From assembly GCF_040054535.1 (NCBI RefSeq), contig NC_090794.1:6735001-6799000 (forward strand): 64,000 nucleotides of DNA, read 5' to 3'. Source of the stretch: Antennarius striatus (Eukaryota; Chordata; Actinopteri; Lophiiformes; Antennariidae). Below are positions 37,001 to 46,450 of the stretch, piece after piece. The translations under genes and the position numbers were made by a program. The notes below the pieces were generated by a model. It did not search any database. It saw nothing but the letters and a program-made list of their open reading frames with translations, and was not told where the DNA came from. Within the stretch, counting starts at the first letter, position 1. The number at the start of each line of letters is the position of its first letter.

Positions 37001-40000
37001 GAGCATTCAGGCCATCAAATCTATGTGCAATCTGGACAACACAAGGGTAGGTATACGGGACGCACAGCAGTTGTTGTCATCACGTGTTCCTTTCGTGTCT
37101 CTTTCTGACTGTTTGTCTCGGTTCTCAGGTGCGTTCCCATCGTGACTACTGGAGTCTCTGTCAGCGTACTAATGATGCCTCCTGTTGTCCCAGCTGGACA
37201 CTTGGTAACTACATTGCCGTCCTCACCAACAGGTCATCCTGCCAGAAGATCACAGAGCGTGACGTATCACACACGCTAAAGGTCCTACGCTCGTGTGCCA
37301 AGTACTACCATAACGGCACCCTGGGGCCCGACTGTTGGGACATGGCCCTGCGGCGAAAGGACCAACTGAAGTGCGTCAGTGTTCCGCGGAAATGCACCAA
37401 GTACAACGCCGTCTACCAGATCCTTCACTTCCTGGTGGACAAAGACTTCCTTAGTCCCAAGAGCTTAGAGTTCCCTCCACCTGTGCTCAAATACAGCATG
37501 CTGTTCTCCCCCACAGAGAAAGGAGAGTCTATGATGAACATTTACTTGGACAATTTTGAGAACTGGAATTCCACAGACGGCGTCACCACCGTCACAGGGA
37601 TTGAGTTTGGCATCAAACACGACCTCTTTCAGGACTACCTGCTCACAGACACTGTGTATCCCGCCATAGCCATAGTGATTGTCCTGCTGGTCATGTGTGT
37701 GTACACCCGCTCAGTTTTCATCACTCTAATGACCATAATTGCCATCATCAGCTCACTGATCGTGTCCTACTTTCTTTACCGAATGGTTTTCGACTTTGAG
37801 TTCTTCCCCTTCATGAACCTGACGGCCCTCATCATCCTAGTCGGCATCGGCGCGGATGATGCCTTTGTGCTTTGCGACGTGTGGAACTACACAAAGTTTG
37901 ATAAACCCCACGCCGAGCTGGCAGAGACGGTCAGTGTGACCCTCCAACACGCCGCCCTGTCGATGTTTGTCACCAGCTTCACCACCGCCGCTGCCTTTTA
38001 CGCCAATTACGTCAGCAACATCACCGCCATACGCTGTTTCGGCGTCTACGCCGGCACCGCCATATTGGTGAACTACATTCTCATGGTGACTTGGCTTCCA
38101 GCTGTGGTGGTGCTACATGAACGCTACCTACCAATCGTGTTCTCCTGCTCCAAGCCGCCACACCAGGACGGAGGTTTCTGCAGCCGAGTATTCTGGGCAG
38201 GTCTGTGCCAGAAGGCCAACAAATGCCTGTTTACCGTCTCTGAAGCATCGAGGATCTTCTTTGAGAAGGTGCTGCCCTGCATCGTCATCAAACTGAGATA
38301 CCTCTGGCTTTTTTGGTTCCTTGCCATGACAGTGGGCGGAGCCTATGTGGTGTGCATCAACCCGAAGATGAAGCTGCCGTCTCTGGAGCTGGCTGAGTTT
38401 CAGGTGTTCCGATCGTCCCACCCTTTCGAGCGCTACGACTCCGAGTACAAAAAACTGTTCATGTTTGAAAGGGTGCATCACGGCGAAGAACTCCACATGC
38501 CCATCACTATCATCTGGGGGGTGATGCCAGCGGATAATGGGGACTCCCTCAACCCTAAAAACAAAGGGAAACTGATTCTTGACAGCAGTTTCAACATTGC
38601 TAGTCCAGCATCTCAGCTGTGGATCCTCAACTTCTGCCAGAAGCTCAGAAATCAGAGCTTCGTGTTTCAGTCGGAGGAGCAGGACTTCACCAGCTGCTTC
38701 ATCGAGACATTCAAACAGGTCAGAACCTCTAAACACTAAACTAATGGCGTGTTTATAGTATCTTACTGATGCCACTGAGTGTAAAACAAAGAGAGTGTTA
38801 CCCAATTCAATACAAGAAATATGTGAAAACGTCAATGAATGGAATCAAACCTCAATCATCACCTTATCTCAACAGTGGATGGAGAACCAGGACTGTGAAG
38901 AGGCATCCGTCTACCCCTGCTGCAGTCAGTCCACCTTCCCCTACAAGCAGGAGGTCTTTGAGTTGTGTATCAAGAGAGCCATCATGGAGCTGGACCGGAG
39001 CACCAACTACTATTTAGACAGCAAGACGCCTGGACCTCGATTTGACATCAATGACACCATCAGAGCGATAGTCTTAGAGTTCCAGAGCACCTACCTCTTC
39101 ACGCTGGCCTATGAGAAGATGTTCCAGTTCTACCGGGAGGTAGGTGTCTTAACATCCACTTACAAATATAAAATACTTCATGAATATTCAGCTTTTACTT
39201 TTGCATCATTCTTTTTATAGATACAGTTAGAACTGTAAGTTTCTGGATTTTTTTATGTTTTATTGTCATCGGGAATGTTTTGATGTGAATTTTTGTGTGG
39301 CTTTATAGAAGTCGTCTTCGTTTCTGCTTTGATTCTCCTGACACGAGTTGTGTTTGGGTTGCAGGTGGACGCCTGGATCACCGAGGAGCTGCGTTACGCC
39401 CCGGTGGGTCTCAGCCACGGCTGGTTCATCAGCAACCTGGAGTTTTACGACCTGCAGGACAGTTTGTCGGACGGAACCCTGGTTGCCATGGCGCTGTCGG
39501 TCGCCGTGGCTTTCAGCGTCATGCTCCTGACGACCTGGAACGTCATCATCAGTCTGTACGCCATCCTGTCCATTGCCGGGACCATCTTTGTCACGGTGGG
39601 CTCCCTGGTGCTTCTGGGCTGGGAGCTGAACGTTTTGGAGTCCGTCACCATTTCGGTCGCCGTCGGCCTGTCGGTGGACTTCGCCGTCCACTACGGCGTG
39701 GCCTATCGGCTGGCCCCGGAGCCCGACCGCGAAGGAAAGGTGATTTTCTCCCTCAGTCGTATGGGCTCTGCTATCGCCATGGCAGCACTGACCACCTTTG
39801 TTGCCGGGGCGATGATGATGCCCTCCACCGTGTTGGCGTACACCCAGCTGGGCACCTTCATGATGCTGATCATGTGCATCAGCTGGGCCTTCGCCACCTT
39901 CTTCTTTCAGTGTATGTGTCGCTGCCTGGGACCCCAGGGGACTTGCGGCCAAATTCCCCTGCCCAAAAAGCTGCAGTGTCAGGTGTTCTCAGAGGTCACA

Positions 40001-41200
40001 GCCACAGCCCCCCCCTCTCAAGGGAAAGGGTCAGGCCTGGGGAAGTACCAGTTGGACAGCAGGGGCGGGGAGGTGGAACATTACGAGTTAGAGCCCCTGG
40101 CATCTGCTCAAAAAGCAGAAGATAAACCCAAAGAGGAACAAGAGGTCTGTGCTCAGCTTTTTAATGGGGTTCCCCCCCACCAACACCCCCACCCCACCTC
40201 GTACTCTCACATCCATTATAAAAGCAAAGCAGACTCTGGCAGAATCGGTCCTGAGAATGGACGTTTAGCCACACTGAACACACAATCCAGGTGCCAGAAC
40301 GCTACCTGCACGTGTGGGGACCCTCCTCCTCCTCACCTGCATCAGCAGTGGACCCCCCACTCCAGTACCCAGCCTCCCCAGGACTCCCCGTCCTGCCCTC
40401 CCATCCCTCAGCTCTTCCCCCACTCAGGAAACAGCCCAAGCAAGCAGAACACAGCCCTGTTACCCACAAACCTGGACTCGATGTACACACACATGGAGTG
40501 CCACATGCACTATGTCCACTGTCCCCCTGCCCACTTCCACCACTGCCCCCAGGGAAGAGTGGTGGCCCCCAGACAAGGTCCCCCCCACAACTGCCATCTC
40601 AGGAAGTATTGTGTCCACACTGCGAGCCTGCTGGCCGGGTCAGCCAGAGAGCAGAGACCCTCGACCACCGACCTGAACCAAGATCCAGCCCCCGCTTCGC
40701 TCGCCAGGTCACAGCCTTTAGTCCAAGATGGCGATCACAGCCACGAAACGAGGCCAGCGACCCCCGACAGCAGCCAAGACATCAGCACACCATCCCCAAC
40801 GCAACCCCAGACTCGGTACCCCGCCCCCTCACCAGGCTCACCACACACTACCAGTCACGACAGGCAGCGAGCAAAGAACAGCGACCACTTCTGTGGCGAG
40901 AACCACGTCTCTGTGATGACTGCAGATGCAACAATGCAAATGGGCTCTTGTTGTAAAATCCCTGGCAGCCAGGAGAATCCCGAATGTGTTCCCGTCACAC
41001 GGGAGGAAAACATCAAAACGTGTAAGCAGAACTCCAAAAGACAGCGGGCGTCGTCCGCCTCCCCAAAGAAACTCTACTGTTTTAACAGGACTTTGAAAGT
41101 GAAGTGCAATTCAGCTTCTGAGTTTAACATGCCAAAATCTGAAACCAGCGTGCCTCCGATCACAGTAAACGCCAATCACTCTTCTGAAAGCTTATGCTGA
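21414..41200 (+). CDS. disp1: Dispatched-1, Hedgehog release transporter (spliced, 9 coding exons)
   Basis: Coding exons: 21414-22069, 33649-33678, 34448-34571, 34701-34828, 36559-36653, 36949-37046, 37129-38718, 38876-39139 and 39365-41200. Together they give 4821 nt and 1606 residues with every phase matching, somewhat longer than human DISP1 (about 1520). The protein is a twelve-pass RND-family transporter of the plasma membrane that releases cholesterol-modified Hedgehog from producing cells. TM1 lies at about 238-259, and a furin-type RDKR site at 326-329 in the first extracellular loop. The sterol-sensing-like block at about 552-720 contains GIGADD (Asp620/621). The second RND half has GLSVD (Gly1096/Asp1100). 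The N-terminus is His/Cys-rich and the long cytoplasmic tail is Pro/His/Cys-rich. An in-frame TGA at 21378 and a good ATGG context fix the start. Near-identity to mammalian DISP1 through the membrane domains excludes DISP2/3 in my judgement. Confidence 0.97.
22196..22265. repeat. dispersed repeat fragment (type uncertain)
   Basis: ACAGGTAGTCCTCAACCTAC and the following ACACAACTGGTTCTGAGAGG and TGTTTGTAAGATGAATTG resemble the end of an interspersed element seen widely in vertebrates (consensus wording: cgacttacgaacacaattgg). It starts about 127 bp after the first coding exon of disp1. The far end of the element was not located. Confidence 0.4.
23720..24060. promoter_or_regulatory. candidate enhancer / conserved non-coding element in disp1 intron 2
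   Basis: A repeat-free stretch with two octamer-like sites (ATTTGCATAA near 23756 and the exact ATTTGCAT near 23871), a homeodomain core GTAATTATTTACT near 23822 and a forkhead-type TGTAAACAAAC near 24010. Regulatory function is inference. Confidence 0.3.
24514..24545. repeat. (GT)n microsatellite
   Basis: GT repeats with one GC interruption. Confidence 0.9.
30470..30720. promoter_or_regulatory. candidate enhancer in disp1 intron 2
   Basis: A GC-richer, repeat-free block inside AT-rich intron. It carries three homeodomain cores (CTAATTGGG near 30547, CTAATCGGGG near 30576, CTAATTGCTC near 30617) and two GTTGACA motifs (near 30609 and 30673) of the Meis/TGIF type. Its composition stands out from its flanks in the manner of vertebrate conserved non-coding elements. 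It is unverified. Confidence 0.35.
33649..33678 (+). CDS. disp1: disp1 30-nt microexon before TM1
   Basis: The acceptor TGTTTTTCAG ends at 33648 and the donor AAAAG/GTAAGA starts at 33679. Both boundaries are phase 2. It supplies ten residues (PVRPFRFPK plus the split Ser), matching the RPFKLPK segment just before TM1 in mammalian DISP1. Because both ends share a phase, skipping it keeps the frame. Confidence 0.9.
33679..34447 (+). other. disp1: disp1 intron 3
   Basis: A 769-bp intron with a (CT)n microsatellite at 33838-33893. There is no other feature of note. The acceptor is TCTTATTTGCAG. Confidence 0.85.
33838..33893. repeat. (CT)n / (CTGT)n microsatellite
   Basis: Imperfect CT repeats with CTGT units. 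Confidence 0.9.
34448..34571 (+). CDS. disp1: disp1 exon encoding TM1
   Basis: It encodes [18 protein letters not shown] and the rest of the first membrane helix, ending in [11 protein letters not shown]. The donor is CTTCTG/GTAAGG, phase 0. The following 129-bp intron is open in the same frame (see findings). Confidence 0.95.
34701..34828 (+). CDS. disp1: disp1 exon, start of extracellular loop 1
   Basis: It follows acceptor CACTAAAG and encodes [20 protein letters not shown] onward to DEQAK, essentially identical to the mammalian protein. The donor is AAAAA/GTATGT, phase 2. Confidence 0.95.
34829..36558 (+). other. disp1: disp1 intron 5 with hairpins and non-coding islands
   Basis: A 1.73-kb intron. 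It contains a perfect 16-bp inverted repeat at 35038-35079, a perfect 8-bp one at 35467-35487, and repeat-free stretches near 35500-35720 and 36000-36170 with homeodomain-like cores (for example ATTATGATTATTATAATAA near 36027). No exon is seen. Confidence 0.8.
35038..35079. repeat. perfect 16-bp inverted repeat with 10-nt loop
   Basis: CCAATGGATGACCTTC at 35038-35053 and GAAGGTCATCCATTGG at 35064-35079 are exact reverse complements, separated by ten bases. It lies in disp1 intron 5. Confidence 0.95.
36559..36653 (+). CDS. disp1: disp1 exon with furin-type site
   Basis: The acceptor TTTTATAG ends at 36558; the donor CCTG/GTAAGA is phase 1. It encodes [12 protein letters not shown] followed by DRDKRQAEW. 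The RDKR motif (residues 326-329) aligns with the furin processing site reported for mammalian DISP1 extracellular loop 1. Confidence 0.93.
36949..37046 (+). CDS. disp1: disp1 exon, extracellular loop 1
   Basis: The acceptor CCTTACGCAG ends at 36948; the donor ACAAGG/GTAGGT is phase 0. It encodes [20 protein letters not shown] and on to MCNLDNTR, aligning with the human loop. It is followed by the shortest intron of the gene (82 bp). Confidence 0.93.
37129..38718 (+). CDS. disp1: disp1 large exon: loop 1 and first RND membrane half
   Basis: It encodes residues 378-907 without interruption: the Cys-rich loop ([19 protein letters not shown]), the TM2-TM6 block with [20 protein letters not shown], the cytoplasmic linker, TM7 ([19 protein letters not shown]) and the start of the second large loop. 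Asp620 and Asp621 in the GADD motif correspond to the RND proton/sodium-coupling acidic residues. The donor is AAACAG/GTCAGA. Confidence 0.97.
38876..39139 (+). CDS. disp1: disp1 exon, second extracellular loop
   Basis: The acceptor TCTCAACAG ends at 38875 and the donor is CGGGAG/GTAGGT. The 88 codons begin [16 protein letters not shown] and include the conserved [20 protein letters not shown] stretch. Confidence 0.96.
39365..41200 (+). CDS. disp1: disp1 last coding exon: second RND half and C-terminal tail
   Basis: The acceptor GGGTTGCAG ends at 39364 and TGA is at 41198-41200; it encodes residues 996-1606. It contains TM8-TM12 with [15 protein letters not shown] (Gly1096, Asp1100), then [20 protein letters not shown]. 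The long cytoplasmic tail is rich in Pro, His and Cys. Its last ~35 residues ([13 protein letters not shown] onward) align with the human C-terminus. The membrane part is strongly GC3-biased, which gives long open frames on other strands and frames. Confidence 0.97.
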   Translation: MDAWITEELRYAPVGLSHGWFISNLEFYDLQDSLSDGTLVAMALSVAVAFSVMLLTTWNVIISLYAILSIAGTIFVTVGSLVLLGWELNVLESVTISVAVGLSVDFAVHYGVAYRLAPEPDREGKVIFSLSRMGSAIAMAALTTFVAGAMMMPSTVLAYTQLGTFMMLIMCISWAFATFFFQCMCRCLGPQGTCGQIPLPKKLQCQVFSEVTATAPPSQGKGSGLGKYQLDSRGGEVEHYELEPLASAQKAEDKPKEEQEVCAQLFNGVPPHQHPHPTSYSHIHYKSKADSGRIGPENGRLATLNTQSRCQNATCTCGDPPPPHLHQQWTPHSSTQPPQDSPSCPPIPQLFPHSGNSPSKQNTALLPTNLDSMYTHMECHMHYVHCPPAHFHHCPQGRVVAPRQGPPHNCHLRKYCVHTASLLAGSAREQRPSTTDLNQDPAPASLARSQPLVQDGDHSHETRPATPDSSQDISTPSPTQPQTRYPAPSPGSPHTTSHDRQRAKNSDHFCGENHVSVMTADATMQMGSCCKIPGSQENPECVPVTREENIKTCKQNSKRQRASSASPKKLYCFNRTLKVKCNSASEFNMPKSETSVPPITVNANHSSESLC

Positions 41201-41325
41201 TGACACAGTTCTTTTCATAATAACACAGGCAGGGGGGGGGGGTGTACTGTGGATCAATCAGACAAGGATTGCGTCGTAGTTGTTGACCAAGTGCCTCAAT
41301 GTGTTCCATAAAACAGCACAGACTC

Positions 41326-41331
41326 ATTAAA
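41326..41331 (+). terminator. disp1: candidate disp1 poly(A) signal ATTAAA
   Basis: The first ATTAAA after the stop codon, about 125 nt downstream. Alternatives at 41718 (ATTAAA, followed by a T-rich stretch) and 42089 (AATAAA) are equally possible. Confidence 0.3.
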
Positions 41332-44300
41332 TATATTTGTTTACATGTTTGTTTATCACCAGGTCTCCATGTGTCAGATTGTGTTTGATTTTTTTTGATT
41401 TTTTACAGCGACACATTCACTATAATTAACATTCAGCTATTAATGGAGATGGACAGTCCTTCACAACGATGCCACCATGACGTTTTGCCGTGAAAGTGTT
41501 ACGCAGCAGCCATTTGCACTGACCTGAAATCTTACAGTATCTGAAATTGTGTGTAGTCATTTGTTTTCAGATACTTTACCAAACATTAAAAAAAAGTGCC
41601 ACATTTTATCACCTGATGCCGTTGTCTGGCTTTTTTTTATTTTTATTTGTGGGCACAACGTTTGAATTGTATGTGCTCTCCTGGTCAAGCTGCCCCATCC
41701 CTCAGTTTTACTGTACGATTAAAGTTTTTTTTATCATGATTGTCCTGCAGTTTCCTGCCGTCTGCTTCTCTTTTGTCTTCATACACATGTTCTGGCTGTG
41801 AAATGAGATGTGGCTCAAAGTAGAGGGTTTATCTTTCAGTCGTAACTGGACACCTGTTTTATTGTCTCAGCGGCTGGAGCCTTCAGTGCCGTCTGTTACA
41901 TCTGGGGCCTCATTTATAAAACGATTGTAGATTTATACTCCAGCTTCAGACGGTTGTGAGTGGCACACATTCATTTGATTTGGAAAAGATGCAGAGTATT
42001 AAATACCTAAACAGATTTTAAGAGTGCCATCTGTTGCTGCCTCTTAAATTCTCCTTTATATAAGGTCAGTAAATGTCAGGGAGCAAAAAATAAATAAATT
42101 TAAAAAATCAAGCTAGCTGATATATTCACAAATCTAACAAAAATATGTCCGGAACCGGAATGCTTCTAAAGGATCACAAAGAAAATCACATTTGTCTTAG
42201 AAATACCTAGGTTAAAGTCAGGATTTAGTAATACTGACTTGTGTAACGTCCTGCACTTGAGCTGTACTTGAGATGAAAATTGCAAACTATTAAAGATGGG
42301 ATCCTGAGGTCTTTACTAGATGCTAAAACCTCCATCTACAGCCTGTCTTCTTGGTTACTGAATAGCAAGTACTGTATGAACTCATTTGTTCCATCGAATC
42401 ACCGGCTGCAACCGTTAGCTTGTGTAATGTCCTTGTTAGTCTTTCGTAATATTTCCAGAGCAACTTGAAGACAAAGTCTGGCTGTTATCTCTTTATAAGC
42501 GAAGTGTTATGAAGTGAGCAAATGAACACACATTCTGGACAGTCAGCATTAAGCCAACTATAAACATTATATTTACATAGATTACTGTAAATGACCATGC
42601 CTTGATTGAGCCTTGTAGCATCTTTCAGCCTGTTGTTTTGGTTTTCTGATTTACTGTTTTGGTCATTTCTTTACTGTCATAGTGAGTTTGAGTGACAGTC
42701 AAGCAGAAGGGCATAGATTAATAAATGTACCACCACAAGTAATACATTTTGGAAAATAAGAACACTTTCTTTCCCATGTTTCCACAGATAAGACAGATTC
42801 TACTGCTCTAGAGGTTAATTACCTCTTTTTGAGAAATTTGTTCAAACCCACGTTAATGAACACCTCTGACCCGTAAACCATTCGCCTGAACTGACATAAA
42901 TTAATCCACAGGTGTGTGTTGGACTTGTCAAAATGTAAAATATTAAATTACGATGAGTTTGAGCTTCTTTGAAACATCTCTGTGTGGAATTTCTTTGGTT
43001 TTGCAAACCAACTGTGGCACCGGCTGTCAAGACGACTAACCTCAGAAGGTCTGATGAAGACGCTGCATGTGATGATGATGAAGATTCTGTGCTGGTGTGG
43101 TCTGAGGTTGTGAGACCAGATGTATGTCTGAAAAAGCATTGCTTAATATCATGGGTTGCATCTCGCCACTTGTTTTTCACAAATCTGAGCAGAAAGAGAA
43201 TGAAATGAAATTTAGATTTACTGAAAAATATGATTAATTGACTTTTATAAAGAGATATTGAAAATAAAAGCAACAAAAAAAGATGTAAAAGGAAGTGCAG
43301 CTTGTTGTTTCAGATGAAGGAAGTGGATGCTATCCTTCATCGTCCTTCATCATTAAAATGACAGCTAATAAAAACTTAGCGGTACACTGGTAAGACCAGT
43401 TCCTAATCCTCTCTTCCTTATTGAGGTGTCCCTCTAAACAGCAGCAAATGTAGACAAAATACTTCTCCTTTTTCATCCCTCTTTCCCTCCATGACCCCGT
43501 CAACCTCCACCTCTCCCTCTTCCTTTCTGCTACTTAATCCATTCTATCCCAAGTGCAGAAAACACCTGTTTCCTCTGTGGTCTGTGGGGAACAGAAGCAG
43601 CTCTGCTCCAGCGTCGTCTCTCTGCTCCCCGTCTTTCCTCCCATATGGAATGTGAACGGGATGATTTGACAACTCTGAGCGTCTCAAACGCTTTTCACGC
43701 TGTGGTTGGAGAAAGCGTAGCATAAGGTTCTAGTTAAAACACAGAAAAGCTTTTGGAAATGGGATGATGATGATGATGATTATGCTCCTCTACTTTAAAA
43801 ATGCCTCCCTTTTATGCGGATGATGCCAGAGAGAGGAGGAAAAGTACCTCCATGCGCACGCATGTTCTTCCCTCTCATCCTGCTTACACCCCTGAACCTC
43901 AGAACATACATCCATGAACAAACAAGGCCCGATAGTCACCCTATATAAACCACACACACTGGGCTCGCTTGATGCTCCGTGTTGAAGGAAACATCTAGTT
44001 TTAGCTCAGTGGGGTTAGTTTGTGCTCCCTTCTTCCTGCTTCTCTTAATCACAGCAGTGAAGATGAGTCCCCGTCCCACGGAGGATCTCTCCTCAGGCTT
44101 GCGTGAGCATTTCTGTAATTATGTTTGTTTAAACAGAGGTCAAATATTAGCTATGGTCAGGCAGTGGGGTTTATTACATTTCCCTGTGAGGGAGGATCTC
44201 AGAAGCATGCGTGTCTGTGCTAAGTATATTCAGCAGGCCTGAAATAACTGTGAAGAGGCCTCGGAGCTGGGGAGCTTGTTTACGAGGCAAACATTTGTTT

Positions 44301-44439
44301 CCACTTTTCAAATTAGATTTTAGTGTTTCGGGGGGACATGTCATCTTTTGCTTGAGAGACTGAAGGCTAGAGGAGAAAACTATTCTCACATTACATTTTA
44401 GCGGTTTATTGATTCTTTTTTGAGTCATCTGATAAAGTT

Positions 44440-44710
44440 TTGGGCGACGTGACGGAGAAGTGGTTAGTTCTGTGGAATCACAGCGAAAAGAAGGAGGTTA
44501 TGGGTTTGATTCCTGACCCGGGCCCACGTCTGTCTGGAAAAAACACATCCATAAACATGCAATTTCAGTGAAATGATTTTCAAAATTGCACATGGATTTG
44601 GATGCTGTTCTTTTCCCTATATGTGACCTTGCGATAAATTGTTAGCAGGCTGTAGACCCCTGTGACCCCACAAATAACGACTGGATGTTAAATATAATGA
44701 ATAGATGACA
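44440..44710 (+). repeat. degraded L2/V-SINE-type retroposon, near full length
   Basis: GAAGTGGTTAGTTCTGTGGA, then AGAAGGAGGTTATGGGTTTG and ATTCCTGACCCGGGCCCACG, match the usual fish element (consensus: agtggttagcactg, tcctgggttcgattcc). At the right end, TAGACCCCTGTGACCCCACA and a GGATG/AATGAATAGATGA tail complete it. The copy is old, with many substitutions. Confidence 0.6.
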
Positions 44711-46186
44711 AACTTTTGCTTTTAGCTACTTTTATGCCTCCAGTCATATCAATCCTATCTCTTGTTCAAAAAACATTGGTACAAACCCCAGAAAATGAAC
44801 AACTGCACAATAAAAGCAGGTTGGACAGATGTTCATGCTGCATTGGGCTCAGATTAATGGACTGTCCACAGTGTATAAGCAGCAGGAGCCTGTAGGCTGG
44901 CTGTAATGTTCACAACAGCTGGATCATAAAGGCTGGGAGGATGCAGGCGGTGGGGCCAACAGGACGGAAGCTGTCCTCAGGCCAGTGGCTTCCTGTTTTC
45001 AGACACGACGCTCAGAGGAACTGAAGGTTGACCTTAGATTCACTCCTGTCTTGAAGTCAGTTGTGATGGAATGAAACCACGACATCCTGACTGAATGACT
45101 GAAACACCCTGGAGCAAATATTGATCCTGATGTGGAGATCAATGAACTTCACCAATTAATACCCTGGGTTAGTACTGATCACTTAGGACTGACAGAAGAA
45201 GCCACTAAAGATGGAGAAGACACGCCATCCAGTGGTGTGAAGATAGAACTCCTGAAGGGCTGTCCTTAGTGAACTCTGAACCCCAGACGCTCTTCTTCTC
45301 TTATTGTAGTTCATCTACAGATGGTTGTAGTTCAGTTATTTTTAAATAGATCAGAAAATTTATTTCAGACCACGTTTTTTTTTATTTCTTATGATAGATT
45401 TTACCTGATAATAAAACTATATTGAAAAACTATATTTTGATGAGCAGTCATGGGTGACTAAAAGAAAACATAGCTGTGCTGGTTTATGTGCACCATATGT
45501 GGAATGTCACCTCCAATACTTGATTAAATTTTACTCTGGCATACATCTGACATATTTTATTTGATAATATAACTTTTACTAATAATACTAAGATGAAACC
45601 TTTTTTTTCTGTTTTAAGACTTTTTATCACAGTCTGGTTGATTGATAATGATTATTGGTGGTTTGCTTTCAAAAAAGGTGTTGAAATTCAAAGTCACTTT
45701 TAAATATCACAGCAATTTAATCATAATACATTTATTCTATACCCGGCTTTCATTTTAAACTCACTTTTAAACTCCATTAGGTTGCACTCAATAAACCCAT
45801 TGACAAGTTGATGAATCATTTGGACCAAGTGAAAAAAATATATTGTGATAAACAGTGGATGAATGAAATAATTAATAATTACAAAGGTAAACATTAATGA
45901 CATTACCTGCTGCAATCCTTCAGCACATAAAATGAATGAGTGTCTAATCATTTACATAAATACACACATACAGTATATACATACATACATATATCAAGTA
46001 TTTGATACTATATTCAAGATGAAGGGGCTTTAGCTGCCATGAAGAATGTTTCAGAACACTTTAAATGCCCATGCTGTGTAGTAGATCACAAGAGTGAAGG
46101 GAGAACTTCTTTCTCAACTTGCTGTGGACGCTGAGTTTAAACTTATTGGTGACAAAATCAATCGTTTGTCTTGGTTTTCACAGAAT

Positions 46187-46450
46187 TCACAGTTCGGCGA
46201 CTGGTTGGCAGTCAGCAGGGGCTCCGCGGTTCTCCAGCTCGATACCGTCATCCTGAGGTTGGATATCAGGTTGTTTCTCCTCATGTTTGTCCTTTGCAAA
46301 GTTTTTCACCGTAGCGTCTCTGAGCATCCGTGAGACAAGCTGCTCATAAAACCACTCCAGGTCCTGGGGGTCCTCTGGCCAGGTCAGGTACTCTCTCTTC
46401 TGAACAAAAGCTCTGACTGCGTTGTATTTCATGAGCTGGTAGTGAGCCAC
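46187..46450 (-). CDS. tlr5: tlr5 exon 4, C-terminal TIR and tail
   Basis: It begins VAHYQLMKYNAVRAFVQKRE after an acceptor GACTGAAG with a weak pyrimidine tract. It includes LTWPEDPQDLEWFYEQL, the box-3 region, and ends at TGA (46187-46189) after 87 residues. The last ~30 residues are charged and not conserved. Confidence 0.9.
   Translation of the reverse strand: MAHYQLMKYNAVRAFVQKREYLTWPEDPQDLEWFYEQLVSRMLRDATVKNFAKDKHEEKQPDIQPQDDGIELENRGAPADCQPVAEL

Larger units (their letters stand above)
41201..46186. other. 3' UTRs and intergenic space between convergent disp1 and tlr5
   Basis: Both genes end into this 5-kb interval. Candidate disp1 poly(A) signals on the + strand are ATTAAA at 41326 and 41718 and AATAAA at 42089. 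A candidate tlr5 signal on the minus strand is AATAAA at 45731-45736. A degraded retroposon lies at 44440-44710. I see no other gene. Confidence 0.6.

Noticed and set aside
38128..38835. 235-residue open frame antisense to the large disp1 exon
   Set aside because: It is a shadow of the strong GC3 bias of the sense coding sequence and has no recognisable domain. The same holds for the minus-strand frame at 39266-39952.
39295..40125. 276-residue + strand frame overlapping the last disp1 exon
   Set aside because: Alternative-frame shadow. The disp1 frame is conserved with mammals and continues to 41200.
43979..44242. 87-residue frame with a hydrophobic N-terminus, preceded by TATATAAA near 43939
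   Set aside because: It looks at first like a small secreted protein behind a TATA box, but the start is a non-ATG codon (TTG at 43981 or nearby) and nothing in it is recognisable.
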